This document shows, in pieces, positions 17,740 through 29,200 of a DNA stretch of 40,483 nucleotides (position 1 is its first letter; every line of letters begins with the position of its first letter). The DNA comes from Methylobacterium sp. Leaf104 (GTDB lineage Bacteria > Pseudomonadota > Alphaproteobacteria > Rhizobiales > Beijerinckiaceae): the NCBI RefSeq assembly GCF_001422885.1, contig NZ_LMMZ01000008.1, positions 68,766 to 109,248 of the forward strand. Reading direction: 5' to 3'. The position numbers were made by a program, and so were the translations under genes. Under the pieces are notes generated by a model. The model saw only the letters and a list, made by a program, of their open reading frames with translations, did not search any database and was not told where the DNA came from.

Positions 17740-17753
<14 letters not shown>
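16362..17753 (+). CDS. Family 2 encapsulin shell protein with cNMP-binding-like insertion
   Basis: A 463-residue protein of the SrpI-related Family 2 encapsulins, HK97-fold proteins that assemble into icosahedral protein compartments in the cytoplasm. Visible family segments are the N-terminal arm and [27 protein letters not shown] (about 27-53), STIQTILNTHTRVTDLYSNEIDQL, EEWELLNNSEFGLL, PTPDDLDELL, KKPAFFVAHPRAIAAFGREA and the C-terminal VRYMGTNDHSIASHLVTRYFSAAVLVEDA. Between them, at about residues 80-190, sits a Crp-like cyclic-nucleotide-binding domain (SRLGDAELAALADRF, AGETISEGGAGD, GDFFGDDTL); the usual phosphate-binding arginine is not evident. Such an insertion marks the 2B subfamily, whereas cysteine desulfurase cargo is best known for 2A. 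The gene overlaps its cargo gene by 14 bases. These proteins are often mislabelled as Crp/Fnr regulators; there is no HTH here. Confidence 0.9.
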
Positions 17754-19821
<2,068 letters not shown>

Positions 19822-20237
19822 GTCAGAAGGATCGCCTCGGCCTTTGTCCTGCGAGGTCCGACGTCTAAGGTCCGCAAGCGGGCCGCGCCTCCGACAGCCG
19901 CATGATTGGGTTGGGTCCAGGCCGTGTCGAAAGGTCGGGGATTGGGCTCGTGCGGTCGGGTGATGTCCCGGTCTCGCGAGACTCACCTGTTCACTGCGTC
20001 GAATGGCTTCTTCCGGCCGGGCGACGAACCAGTTGCATTGATGATGCTTCCCGGACGGTTTCTCGGCCTCTCCGGCGAGCGGCCCGAGCCCTCGTTCCGA
20101 TGGGACTCCCCCAAAACGCCCATGCTGGCTCCGGCTCCGCCGTGCAGAGGTGCCTGAACTGTTCGTCGGTCCCGGAAAAGCGAGAGGCGAAGCGACGCCC
20201 CGTCCGATTGCGTCCCGAGACAACGCTGCCTGACCGC
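19822..20237. other. Intergenic region, no gene seen
   Basis: About 415 bases between the desulfurase stop and the end of the convergent MFS gene. Open frames are shadows without motifs. CCTCG and CGAGG near 19832-19853 could pair, but no T-run follows. Confidence 0.5.
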
Positions 20238-21434
20238 CTAAGTCGCTGGGGCGACCGCGTGAGATCCGGCCTGCCGGGCGAGCACGTAGAAGCCCAGGGC
20301 TGCGGCGAAGATCACCGCGCCGAAGGCGGCGGCGATTCCCAGGACCAGGCTGAAGCCGCCGCGGTCGTGCAGGAGGGCGATCATCGGCACCACGAACCCG
20401 CTCACGGTGAATCCGAGGAAGTAGCGCACGCTGTAGGCCCTCGCTCGGTAGAGCGGGGGCACGTAGCGGGCCACCATCGCGTCGTTGATGACGACCTGCC
20501 CGTAGAGAGCCGCCATCGTGAGCACGAGGCCGGCCAGGAGCGGCAGGCCCGTGCTCGACGCCGCGATGCCGAGGCCCAGCGGCTGCGGGACGGACAGGCC
20601 GAGGAACAGCGCCGGCAGGCTGTAGCGGTCGATCAGGCGTCCCATCAGCAGCTGCGTCAGGGCTCCGAAGACGAAGACCAGGGTGGCCACGGAGCCGATC
20701 AGGACGAGGGGCAAGCCGTCACCGACGCGCTCGTCGACCACCTTGGGCAGGGCGATCGTGGTGATGTTGAAGGTCATTCCGCCCGCCACGATCGCGAAGG
20801 CGAAGACCACGAGGAGGGAGATAGGGCGGGCGACCGGGATGACGGGCTTCGCGCCGGCCTTGCCCTGCGATCCGGCACCGTCCCCGGGTACGAGGGCCAG
20901 GAACGCCGCCCCACAGGCGAGGCAGAACAGGCCGGGCACGATGAAGGCTGCCTGCCAGCCGAAGGCCGTGGCGAGGAGCGCCGTCACTCCGGAAGCCGTG
21001 GCGGCACCGAGATTGCCCCAGACGCCGTTCACGCCGAGATCGCGTCCGAGGCGGCGCGCGTGGCTCACCAGCATGGTCGAGCCGACCGGGTGGTAGATCG
21101 CGGAGGCGAGCCCGAGCGCGCAGAGCCACCCCATGAACGCCGCCGGGCTGGCCGCGCTCGCCACCCCGAGGCAGGACAGGCCGTAGCCGAGGAAGAAGAC
21201 CGCCAGCATGTTGCGGCGCCCGAACCGGTCTGCGAGCCAGCCCATCGGCAGGGCGCAGAGGCCGAAGGCCACGAAAGCGCCGGTCGCGAGCTTGATCAGT
21301 TCGCCGTAGCCGAGGCCGGTCTGGGCCGCGATCGCGATCACGGCGGTGGGGTAGACCAGCAGGACGAAATGATCGAGGGCATGCGCCACGTTGACGAAGC
21401 GCAGGGTGCGGCGGGACAGGGTCTCGGCATCCAT
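20238..21434 (-). CDS. MFS transporter
   Basis: A major facilitator of about 398 residues with about twelve membrane helices. The loop 2-3 motif is GWLADRFGRRNML (the G-x-L-a-D-r-x-G-r-k family signature) and a related copy GRLIDRYSLPAL occurs in the second half. The ATG at 21434 is preceded by AGGAG at eleven bases; the longer open frame upstream lacks membrane character. It is divergent from an AraC-type regulator with about 140 bases between the starts, a common arrangement for an efflux pump and its regulator. Nothing in the sequence gives the substrate. It lies just beyond the sulfur cluster but need not belong to it. Confidence 0.88.
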   Translation of the reverse strand: MDAETLSRRTLRFVNVAHALDHFVLLVYPTAVIAIAAQTGLGYGELIKLATGAFVAFGLCALPMGWLADRFGRRNMLAVFFLGYGLSCLGVASAASPAAFMGWLCALGLASAIYHPVGSTMLVSHARRLGRDLGVNGVWGNLGAATASGVTALLATAFGWQAAFIVPGLFCLACGAAFLALVPGDGAGSQGKAGAKPVIPVARPISLLVVFAFAIVAGGMTFNITTIALPKVVDERVGDGLPLVLIGSVATLVFVFGALTQLLMGRLIDRYSLPALFLGLSVPQPLGLGIAASSTGLPLLAGLVLTMAALYGQVVINDAMVARYVPPLYRARAYSVRYFLGFTVSGFVVPMIALLHDRGGFSLVLGIAAAFGAVIFAAALGFYVLARQAGSHAVAPAT

Positions 21435-21572
21435 CGGTCGGGCATCTCCTCTGGCAGGGACCCTTTCGGATCCCCACTCCGGCAGCCCTCTGCGGGGGGC
21501 TTGCCTCCTGTCTACCTGACCCGTTGAATGGCGTCGGGCCGAAGATGTACGCAATCGGGCCAGGGCGAGGCC

Positions 21573-22328
21573 ATGCGTTCGATCCGGGCGGAGGACTATC
21601 AGGATGTCCCGCGTGCCGTCGCGGTGATGCCCAAGACCTTCGCGGCCGGCAGCAGCACGGACCGGCATCGGCATCCACGGGCGCAACTGCTCTACGCCAC
21701 CGCCGGCCTGATGATGGCCACCGCCGAGGACGGGACCTGGGTCGTGCCGGAGGGGCATGCCCTGTGGATCCCACCCGGCCTGCCGCACGCGGTCGTTATG
21801 CACGGGGATGTGGCGATGTGCTCGGCCTACCTCGCGGTGGAGGCGATCTCCGGCTTTCCCCGCCGGGCCCGGGTGATCGAGGTCTCGGCACTGCTATCGG
21901 CCGCCCTGGTCGCCCTGACGAACGAGCCCGTGCTCTACGACGAGTCCGGGCGGGGCGGGCACCTGGCGGCCCTGGTTCTCGATGAGATCGGCTGCGCCGC
22001 CGAGACGCGCCTGGCCCTGCCCCTGCCGCGCGATCCCCGGATCCGCCGGGTCTGCCTTGGCCTGATCGGCGACCCTGCCCGGGCGCTCGACCTCGACGCC
22101 TGGGCCGAGGAGGCGGGCCTGAGCCGCCGGACCCTGACACGGGGATTTCGCCGGGAGACGGGGCTGACCTTCGGACAATGGCGGGCGCGGGCCCGCGTGG
22201 TGCGCGCCCTGGCCCTGGCCGCCGACGGCCGGCCCCCGCGCCAGGTCGCGGCCTCGGTCGGCTACCGCAGCCTTCAGGCCCTGCGAGACAGGACGGATGC
22301 CTTGGTCGGCAGCGCGCGGGACGCCTGA
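21573..22328 (+). CDS. AraC-family transcriptional regulator
   Basis: A regulator of about 251 residues with an N-terminal cupin-like sensor domain (about 15-100: DRHRHPRAQLLYATAG, WVVPEGHALWIPPGLPHAV) and a C-terminal AraC-type DNA-binding domain (about 165-251). The first helix-turn-helix is clear (DLDAWAEEAGLSRRTLTRGFRRETGLTFGQWRARARV). The second begins (QVAASVGYRS) but then departs from the usual serine-phenylalanine/RR..G.TP pattern and ends early, so it may be diverged, truncated or frameshifted. It probably controls the divergent MFS gene. The ATG at 21573 was chosen over a start 45 bases upstream because the sensor domain begins there and GGGCGAGG precedes it. Confidence 0.85.
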   Translation: MRSIRAEDYQDVPRAVAVMPKTFAAGSSTDRHRHPRAQLLYATAGLMMATAEDGTWVVPEGHALWIPPGLPHAVVMHGDVAMCSAYLAVEAISGFPRRARVIEVSALLSAALVALTNEPVLYDESGRGGHLAALVLDEIGCAAETRLALPLPRDPRIRRVCLGLIGDPARALDLDAWAEEAGLSRRTLTRGFRRETGLTFGQWRARARVVRALALAADGRPPRQVAASVGYRSLQALRDRTDALVGSARDA

Positions 22329-22377
22329 AGCGACGCCTGTCGTGGGCAGGAAGGTCCGGGCTGCGGCCGGGCCCAAG

Positions 22378-22408
22378 AAAAAACCCGCCCGGTCGGCGAC
22401 CGGGCGGG
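22378..22408 (-). terminator. Rho-independent terminator of the repeat-protein gene
   Basis: Read on the minus strand, an 11-base perfect GC-rich stem (22408-22398 with 22394-22384) with a three-base loop is followed by a T-run (complement of AAAAAA at 22378-22383). It lies 30 bases after the stop of the minus-strand gene at 22439. Confidence 0.85.
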
Positions 22409-22438
22409 CATTGGGATCGATCCGTGACGATCAGGCGA

Positions 22439-22837
22439 TCAGCAATCGTCGCCCTTCTTGCCGAGCTCCTGGTTCGCGCCCGCGTTGTTCATGGCGCCGA
22501 CGGTTCCGGGAGAGGCCGGCTGCTGGCCGCCGGCGAGGTTCTTGCTGGACGTGCCGACGCCGTCGCCCTGGTCGTTCTTGGCGTCCGAGCCGGGCTTGTC
22601 GCCGACCATCTGGTTGGCACCGACGTTGTTCATGGCGCCGACGGTTCCGGGAGAGGCAGGCTGCTGGCCGCCGGCGAGATTCTTGCTACCCTGATCGGCG
22701 GCCGAGCTCTTGTCGTTCGCAGCCTGCTGCCCGGGGCTGTTGCCCTTCGTCGAACCCGTGTTGCAGGGGGCGGCGAGCGCGGTCCCGGCGGTGAGCGCGA
22801 AGATGGCAGCGGCGCCGGCAATCGTCGAGAATTTCAC
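22439..22837 (-). CDS. Secreted protein with duplicated segment, unknown function
   Basis: A protein of about 132 residues. The GTG at 22837 follows GGAGGA at eight bases and gives a clean signal peptide (KFSTIAGAAAIFALTAGTALAAPC). The mature part is Gly/Asn/Gln/Pro-rich with two copies of the segment SKNLAGGQQPASPGTVGAMN, separated by a short Asp/Lys-rich linker. It ends in a cysteine and has one more just after the cleavage site, so a disulfide between the ends is possible. No domain is recognised. It is a single-gene unit with its own terminator and appears to be a lineage-specific periplasmic or secreted protein. Confidence 0.75.
   Translation of the reverse strand: MKFSTIAGAAAIFALTAGTALAAPCNTGSTKGNSPGQQAANDKSSAADQGSKNLAGGQQPASPGTVGAMNNVGANQMVGDKPGSDAKNDQGDGVGTSSKNLAGGQQPASPGTVGAMNNAGANQELGKKGDDC
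22469..22689 (-). repeat. Two ~80-bp direct repeats inside the secreted-protein gene
   Basis: Copies at about 22469-22548 and 22610-22689 are nearly identical, with a period of 141 bases, and encode the duplicated NLAGGQQPASPG segment. High DNA identity suggests a recent duplication or continued homogenisation. Confidence 0.8.
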
Positions 22838-23213
22838 TTGGCGTTCCTCCGAAGATGGTATCGCGAAGTATAATTCCGCACCGGGAGTTCGGTTCCCGGC
22901 CGCGACGGATCGTTCGGCAACAGGATTTGCCAAGATATCCTCCGCTGATCATCCCGGATTTCCTGTCGCCGGCCACGGTGTACGACGAAGCTCTATCTCC
23001 CATCGATCCGGCGGGCTCAGGACGCCGCCCGGATCCTGAATCGGTCCACCCGTCTCGATCGGCCCCGATTCTGGACGTCATGATCCCAGGGTCCGGTGGG
23101 GCTGATGTTTCCGCCTAGTTCGACCGCACAGCAGGCTGACCGGCGACAGGCCGGTCAGCCGGGGCTTACCCCGGCCGAGACACAGGTTCGGGTTTCGATG
23201 CGGACGCCCGGGC
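22838..23213. other. Intergenic region with promoter and hairpins
   Basis: About 375 bases between the repeat-protein gene start and the end of the giant exoprotein gene. It should hold the promoter of the former and carries the hairpin pair at 23134-23174. No gene is seen. Confidence 0.5.
23134..23174 (-). terminator. Double hairpin after the giant exoprotein gene
   Basis: Two perfect stems lie next to each other about 40 bases after the minus-strand stop: GGCTGACCGGC with GCCGGTCAGCC (23134-23144 and 23150-23160, five-base loop) and CCGGGG with CCCCGG (23159-23164 and 23169-23174). No T-run follows, but the stems are strong enough to act as a terminator or RNA 3' end stabiliser. Confidence 0.5.
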
Positions 23214-26200
23214 TCAGCCGAAGAGGCCGTCGTTCAAGACGGTGCGGTTCTCCACGAGGCCGAACTGCAGGAAATGCTGCATCGGGTCGATCCCGGCCTG
23301 GGCCACGTCCGGGTTGGCCTTGAGGTAGGCCTTGGTGTCGAAGTCGGCGGCCGGGTCGCGGCCCTCCTTGAAGCCGATACCGTCATAGTGCGCGAGCGGG
23401 TTGACGCCCGCCTGCGCCACGTCCTTGTAGGCGTCCAGGTAGCCCTTGGTGTCGAAGATCGCGTTGGGATCGCGGCCCTCCTTCCAGCCGAGGGCGTCGA
23501 AGTGCTGGCGGGCGAAGGCGAAGGTGTCGCCGCCCGCTCGCGAGGCCGCAACGGCCACGTCCGGGTTGGCCAGCAGGTAGTACTCCGCATCGAAGCCGCC
23601 CTTGATGTCGGTGGGCCGACCCACCGCCGCGAAGGTGGCGCGCCCCTCCGCCTGTCCGAACTCGAGGTAATGCGCCAGCGGGTTGACGCCGGCCGCCTTC
23701 ACGTCGGGATTGCGGGCGAGGTAGGCCTCGTCGTCGAAGGCGGCGCCCGGGTCGCGGCCCTCCTTCCAGCCGGCCTGGGCGTACTGCGTCAGCGGGTTGG
23801 CGCCGGAGGCGGCCACGTCCGGGTTGGCGGCGAGGTAGCCCTTGGTCGAGAAGAAGGCGTTCGGGTCGCGGCCCTCCCGTGCACCGTACTGGGCATAGTG
23901 GTCGTCGGCGTCCAGGCCGGAGGCCAGGACGTCCTTGTACCGGGCGAGGTAGTACAGGTCGTTCACCAGCGGGTTGGCGTCGTTGAGGACGATGGTCGTA
24001 TCCGAGAACAGGATGCGTTCGAAGCCGCCGATCGTGTCCCGGCCCTCCGGCCCGGTGACGATGGTGAAGTTGCCGTCCTGCGTGACCTGCGCGTCGGCGA
24101 GGCGCGACTGGAAGATCAGGGTGTCGTTGCCGACCGCGCCGGCGATGCCACCGCCCAACAGGATGTCGTCGCCGAGGCTGTTGACGATCATGTCGTCCCC
24201 GGCGCCGCCCGCCAGCACGTCGCCGAAGGCCGTGCCCTGGAGGGTGTCCGCGCCATCCGTGCCGGTCTTGGCGGTCCCGCGCTGGAACACGGTGTCGGCC
24301 CGGGCCGAGAGGTTCTGGATGCGCAGGTCGCCGGCCGGTCCGGTATCGGCGGTGCCGTAGGGCGTGACGGCATGGAACGCCTTGAGGTACTCGGCCAAGG
24401 CGTCCTGCTCGGAGCCCTTGGCCGCGAAGGTCTCGGTGTCGGGGAGCGAGACCGGATTGGCGGTGGTCAGGGTGAGCTTGTTCTCGCCATAGGCCGGGAA
24501 AGGATAGTTGTCGCCGCCGAGGCCCGGCGCCGAGGCCGTGCCGGTGGCCAGGAAGTCGAGCGTCACGACCTTGATGGCGCGGCCGGCATCGCCCACGACC
24601 TGGCCGTTCTGGACCAGGGTGTCGAGGACGCGGCCGTCGGCATCGATGATCGCCGCGTTGACGATGCGCTGGCCCTCGCGGGTGACGTTGCCGTTCACGT
24701 CGAGGGTCTGGGCCTGCTTGGTGGCGTCGAAGCTGTAGGAGATGCCGCCGACCTGGGCGAACTGGCCCGGGGTCGCACCCGGCGCCACCGCGGCGACGCC
24801 GTGCTCGAGGATGCGCTCCAGCTCGGCGGCCGTGACGGTGACGACCGCGAGGTTGTTGTTGAAGCGCAGGGAGTTGGTGACGTCGAGCTGCGAGATGTCG
24901 CCGGCCTGCTTGCCGGCCGAGGGGTTGGCCGCCGGGGGCAGCTCACTGGTGCCGCCGCCGGCCGTGGAGAAGGAACCGATCGAGTCGCGGATGCCGCCGC
25001 CGTTCTTGATCGAGACCGTGACGCCCGCATCGAACTGCTTGGCGTACCAGAGGTTGGCATCCGACGAGAGGTCGCCGAGGTTGGTCTCCTCGGTGCGGAC
25101 CTCGCCGCGCCGGCCCTCCAGGTAGACGCTGGTGCGGCCGAGGATGTTGCCGTCCTGCTGGCGGATCACGTCGGCGATTCCGGCCGTCTCCTGGACGCCG
25201 TCGTTGTTGGCGTCGAGCCCCTCGATCACCTCGCGGACGAGGAAGCCCTTGCTGCCGGGGGTGAAGGCGGCGGCCGTCGAGCCGTAGAGCCCGGCAACGG
25301 TGGCGTCGTCCACCGCGACCGCGCCGCTGGTGGCCGGGTTCACCGACTCGCGGATGACGTTGCCCCGCTCGTCGAAGGTGACGTTGAGGCGGCCGACATA
25401 GGAATACTCGGAGGCGGTGTTCACCAGGAGCAGGGTCTGGCCGCTGGCATTGGTGTAGAATTGCGGGTAGCCACCCGCGGCCGTGTCGCCGGGAAGCAGG
25501 CGGTCGTCGCCGTCGGCCAGCAGGGTGTGCGAGCCGCCGCCGATGAGCACGTCGACGTTGCGCAGCAGCGGCGCCAGGGCCTGCTCGTTGGCGAGTTGCT
25601 GCAGGTGCGTGCCGACGATGACCTTGTTCACGTCCGGGTTGGCGGCGAGCACCCGGTCGACCTCGGCGTTGATCTGCTGGGCCAGCAGGGCGATGTTGTC
25701 CTGGCCGGTGAAGCCGTCCAGCGTGACGTTGCCGAGGGTCGTCAGCAGCGGCTCGAGCTGGGTGGTGGCGCCCACGAACGCGATCTTCTCGCCGTTCTCC
25801 ACGAGGATCGTGGACTTGGCGATCTTGTCCGCCCCCGTGCCCGTCTGGGTCGAGGCCGGGCCGGTCTGGGCGAAGGTGGCGTTCGAGACGTTCGGGTTGA
25901 CCAGCCCCGAGAGCGCCGCTTCCCGCGAGAAGTTCAGGTTGGCGGAGAGGTAGGGGAACTGGGCGCCGACCCAGGTGTCGTCGGCGTTGCCTGCCGCGGT
26001 GCCGAGATTGGCCCCGATGATGTTGGCGACCTCGGTGGGCCCGGAATCGAATTCGTGGTTGCCGAACACCGCCGCCTGGACGCCGATGATGTTCTGGATG
26101 GTGATGTCGGCCCGGCCGACCGAGGCCGCGAGCTTCGTGTACGCCGCCGAGCCCGTGAGCTCGTAGAGCTGGTTGTAGACGCCGTTATAGGTGGCGGCCA

Positions 26201-29200
26201 GTTGCGGATCGGCGCCCGCGATGAAGAACGGGCTCGGGATCCAGCCGTCGCCGGTGGAGAGGGTGATCGAGTTCGGGGTCGCGTCCTCGAGCTTGTCGAC
26301 GATGGCGGCGAAGTTCGCCGCGCGCTGCGTGGCGAGAAGGCCGGCCTCCCAGTCGGAGGCGTGCAGGATCTGGAGCGTGTAGGTCATGGCCGGCGGGGTC
26401 TCCGTCGTGAAGTCGAGCTGGTCCTGGGGGATGCCGGCGAAGGCGTTGCCGGCGGTATCGAGGAGGGCGCCCGCCGGGACGATCACGTCGTAGGCGGTGC
26501 CGGCCTTGAGGTCGGTGCCCGGATCGATCGTCACCGTGGCGCCGCTGATGGAAACCTGGGAGGTGTCGCCGACCGCGATGGCACGGGTGTCGCCGGACCC
26601 GTCCGTGATCGTGAGGGCGCCGCTGCCGGCCCGCACCGCCTCGCTAAAGGTCAGGACGATGCTGGCGCCCGCCGCCACCTTGAGGGCGTTGTCCGCCGGC
26701 GTCGCCGAGACGAGGCGCGGCGCGGTCTGGTCGAGGCGCAGGCCGACCAGGATCGGGTCGTGGTCGGATTCACGAGCGGGGACGAGCCCGTCGAAATAGG
26801 CGGCGGAGCGGCCGAAATCGAGGTTGTAGTCGATGGCATCCGCCTCGTCGGCGTTGATGTGCCACTCGGTGACGCCGGTGACCTGGCGGTTCAGGCTCGC
26901 ATTGGCCAGCGCGTGGTCGAGGGCGCCGTAGGCCCCGTCGAAGACGTAGGAATACGGGTCGGCGAGGCGGTCCTCGGCGAGGTTGGTGAAGCCGCCGGCC
27001 TTGAGGACGTCGAGGGCATCCTCCTTGATGTAGGCGTTGAAGTCGCCGAGCAGGACGACGTCGCCGTCCGGCGTCCCCGTCGGCTTGAGGGCGAGCCATT
27101 TCGTGAGGGCGGTGGCGGCCAGCTCCCGCTGCTGCTGCCAGCCGCCCTGGCCGTCGCCCTGGTCGGCATCGGCGCCCGTGCCGGCCCCGCTCTTCGACTT
27201 CAGGTGGTTGATGACCGCCGTGAAGTCCTCGCCCGTGGCGGTCTCGCGGAAGGTCACCGCGAGGGCGGCACGGCTGGTGTTGGCGCCGTTGAAGAGGTGG
27301 CCGATCGTGCTCTGCTGAAGCAGCGCCGGATCGAAGGCCTGCACGTCCGAATCGTCGAGCTTCTCGATGGTGGTGTTCAGCGCCACCGAGACCTTGCCGG
27401 GCTTGTAGACGAAGCCCACCGCGATGGCGTCGCCGCCGAGGAACTGGCCCTGGTCGAGCTGGGCGCCGGGCCGGACCCAGTCGTAGGTGCCGGCGCCCGC
27501 GCGGGCGTTGAGCTGGGCGACGAGGTATTCCAGCGCGTTGCCCGGGTTGCCGGGCTGGAACTGGTTCTCCAGCTCGGTGAGGCCGAACACGTCGGCCCCG
27601 GAGGCGATCACCGTGGTGACGAGCTTGGCTGTCTGGCGGTCGAACTCGGCGGCATTGCTGGCGCCACGCGGGTCGAGGCCGATGGCGGTCTTCACGCCGG
27701 TGGCGGAGCCGTCGCTGTCGAGGGTGCGGAAGTAGTTCAGCACGTTGAGGCTGCCGACCTTCAGGCTGCCGCCGACATCGTCGGGGGCGGCCGGGCGGGG
27801 ATTGGCCCTGGCGACAGCATTGTCGCCGTCGTCGATCGCCCGGACCCGGTAGGCGCTGGCGGGGCCGTAGCCGAGCACGCCCGTGAGGCCCGTCACCGTG
27901 TCGCCCATCCGGGGTGCGGTGGCGGTGGAATAGGCCGGGCCGAAGCCGTCGAGGAGATCGACGGGCTGGTTCTGGACGTTGAGCCCGTCGTCGTAGGTGA
28001 TCGAGCGCGCCGCGACCTGCGCAAGGTAGGCCGCGTAGCCGGCGGCGTTCGGCTCGAACGCGTTGGTGAAGGTCTCCGGGCGCCCGCCGGCCGCGAGGCG
28101 GATCTCGTTGAAGCGGTCGAGGTTGAACTGCTCGGTGATGGTGAGCGCCTGGCCGAACCGGACGAGCATCCCCTCGTAGCGCTCGAGGTCGGGCTGCGCC
28201 GTGGTGCCGGTGCCGATCGTGGCGGCGGCGGGCAGGTCGACCACCGTGGCGGCGGCCTTGAGGGCGGCGGCCGAGAGCGCGCCGGCCTGGACGACCTGGA
28301 TCTGGGCCGCGTCGGTGACCGTGATCTGCGTCTCGCCGCCGAACTCGCCGACGGTGCCGGTGACCCGGACGCGATCGCCTTCCTGGAGATCCTTCAGGAG
28401 GCTGCCGGCGCCCTCGTAGACGAACACGCCCTCGGAGGTCAGCGGGTTGCCGTCCGCATCCGCGGCCTCCTCCTGCAGGTAGAACCCGCCGAGGTTACGC
28501 TTGGCGTCGGCGTCGCCGGTCTGGAAGTCGCCGACGACGATCGCCTCCACCGTGACGGTGCGGCCGGCGATCGGGCTCGCGCTGCCCGTGCCCTGCACGG
28601 CGGAGATCAGGGTGACGTCGTCGTTGAGGATGGTGCCGGTGGCCACGATGCCGGTCGTGGCCAGGGCCGCCGTCACTCCGCTCTGGCCGGCGCTGGCGCC
28701 CTTCAGCGTGACCGTGAAGCCCTCATTGGCCTCCGGAAGCGCATCGCCCTGGACCGTGACGGTGACGATGGCCGAGGCCGCGCCCGCCGGAATGATGCCG
28801 GAGATGCTCGCCGGCAGGCTGGGGCCGCCGGCGAAGTCCGCGCCGTCCGCCCCGGCGCCGGCGAGCTCCGCCGTGAAGGCGAGGCTGCCCAGCGTGCCGC
28901 CCGTGCGCTCCACCGTGAAGGCGAAGGTGGTGGTGCCGGCGTCGCCCTCGGCCTTGGCCACGGCCAATGAGCCGGGCTGGAAGGCGATCGACTGGGTGTA
29001 GCCCTGGGACAGGGCGGCGTAGAGGGTCGCGCCGCCGCCGGCCTCGTTGGCGGTGACGAGGAGCGGCGTGCCGGTGGGGTTGCGGTCGGCGGCGATGAAG
29101 GTCAGCACCTCGGGGCCGAGATCGGCGGAGACGCCTGCCAGCGGCGGCACGTAGGAGACGTAGGCCGCGTTCGCGGGATCGGTGACGTCGTAGACGATCA

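Noticed and set aside
22469..22689. CRISPR-like or mobile repeat
   Set aside because: Only two copies, in frame within a secreted protein gene, so it is an internal protein duplication.
23274..28970. Very long open frame (about 1898 codons) opposite the giant exoprotein
   Set aside because: It mirrors the GC-rich codon pattern of the sense gene; its translation is Val/Gly/Arg/Asp/Glu-rich without domains. The sense frame has clear domains throughout.
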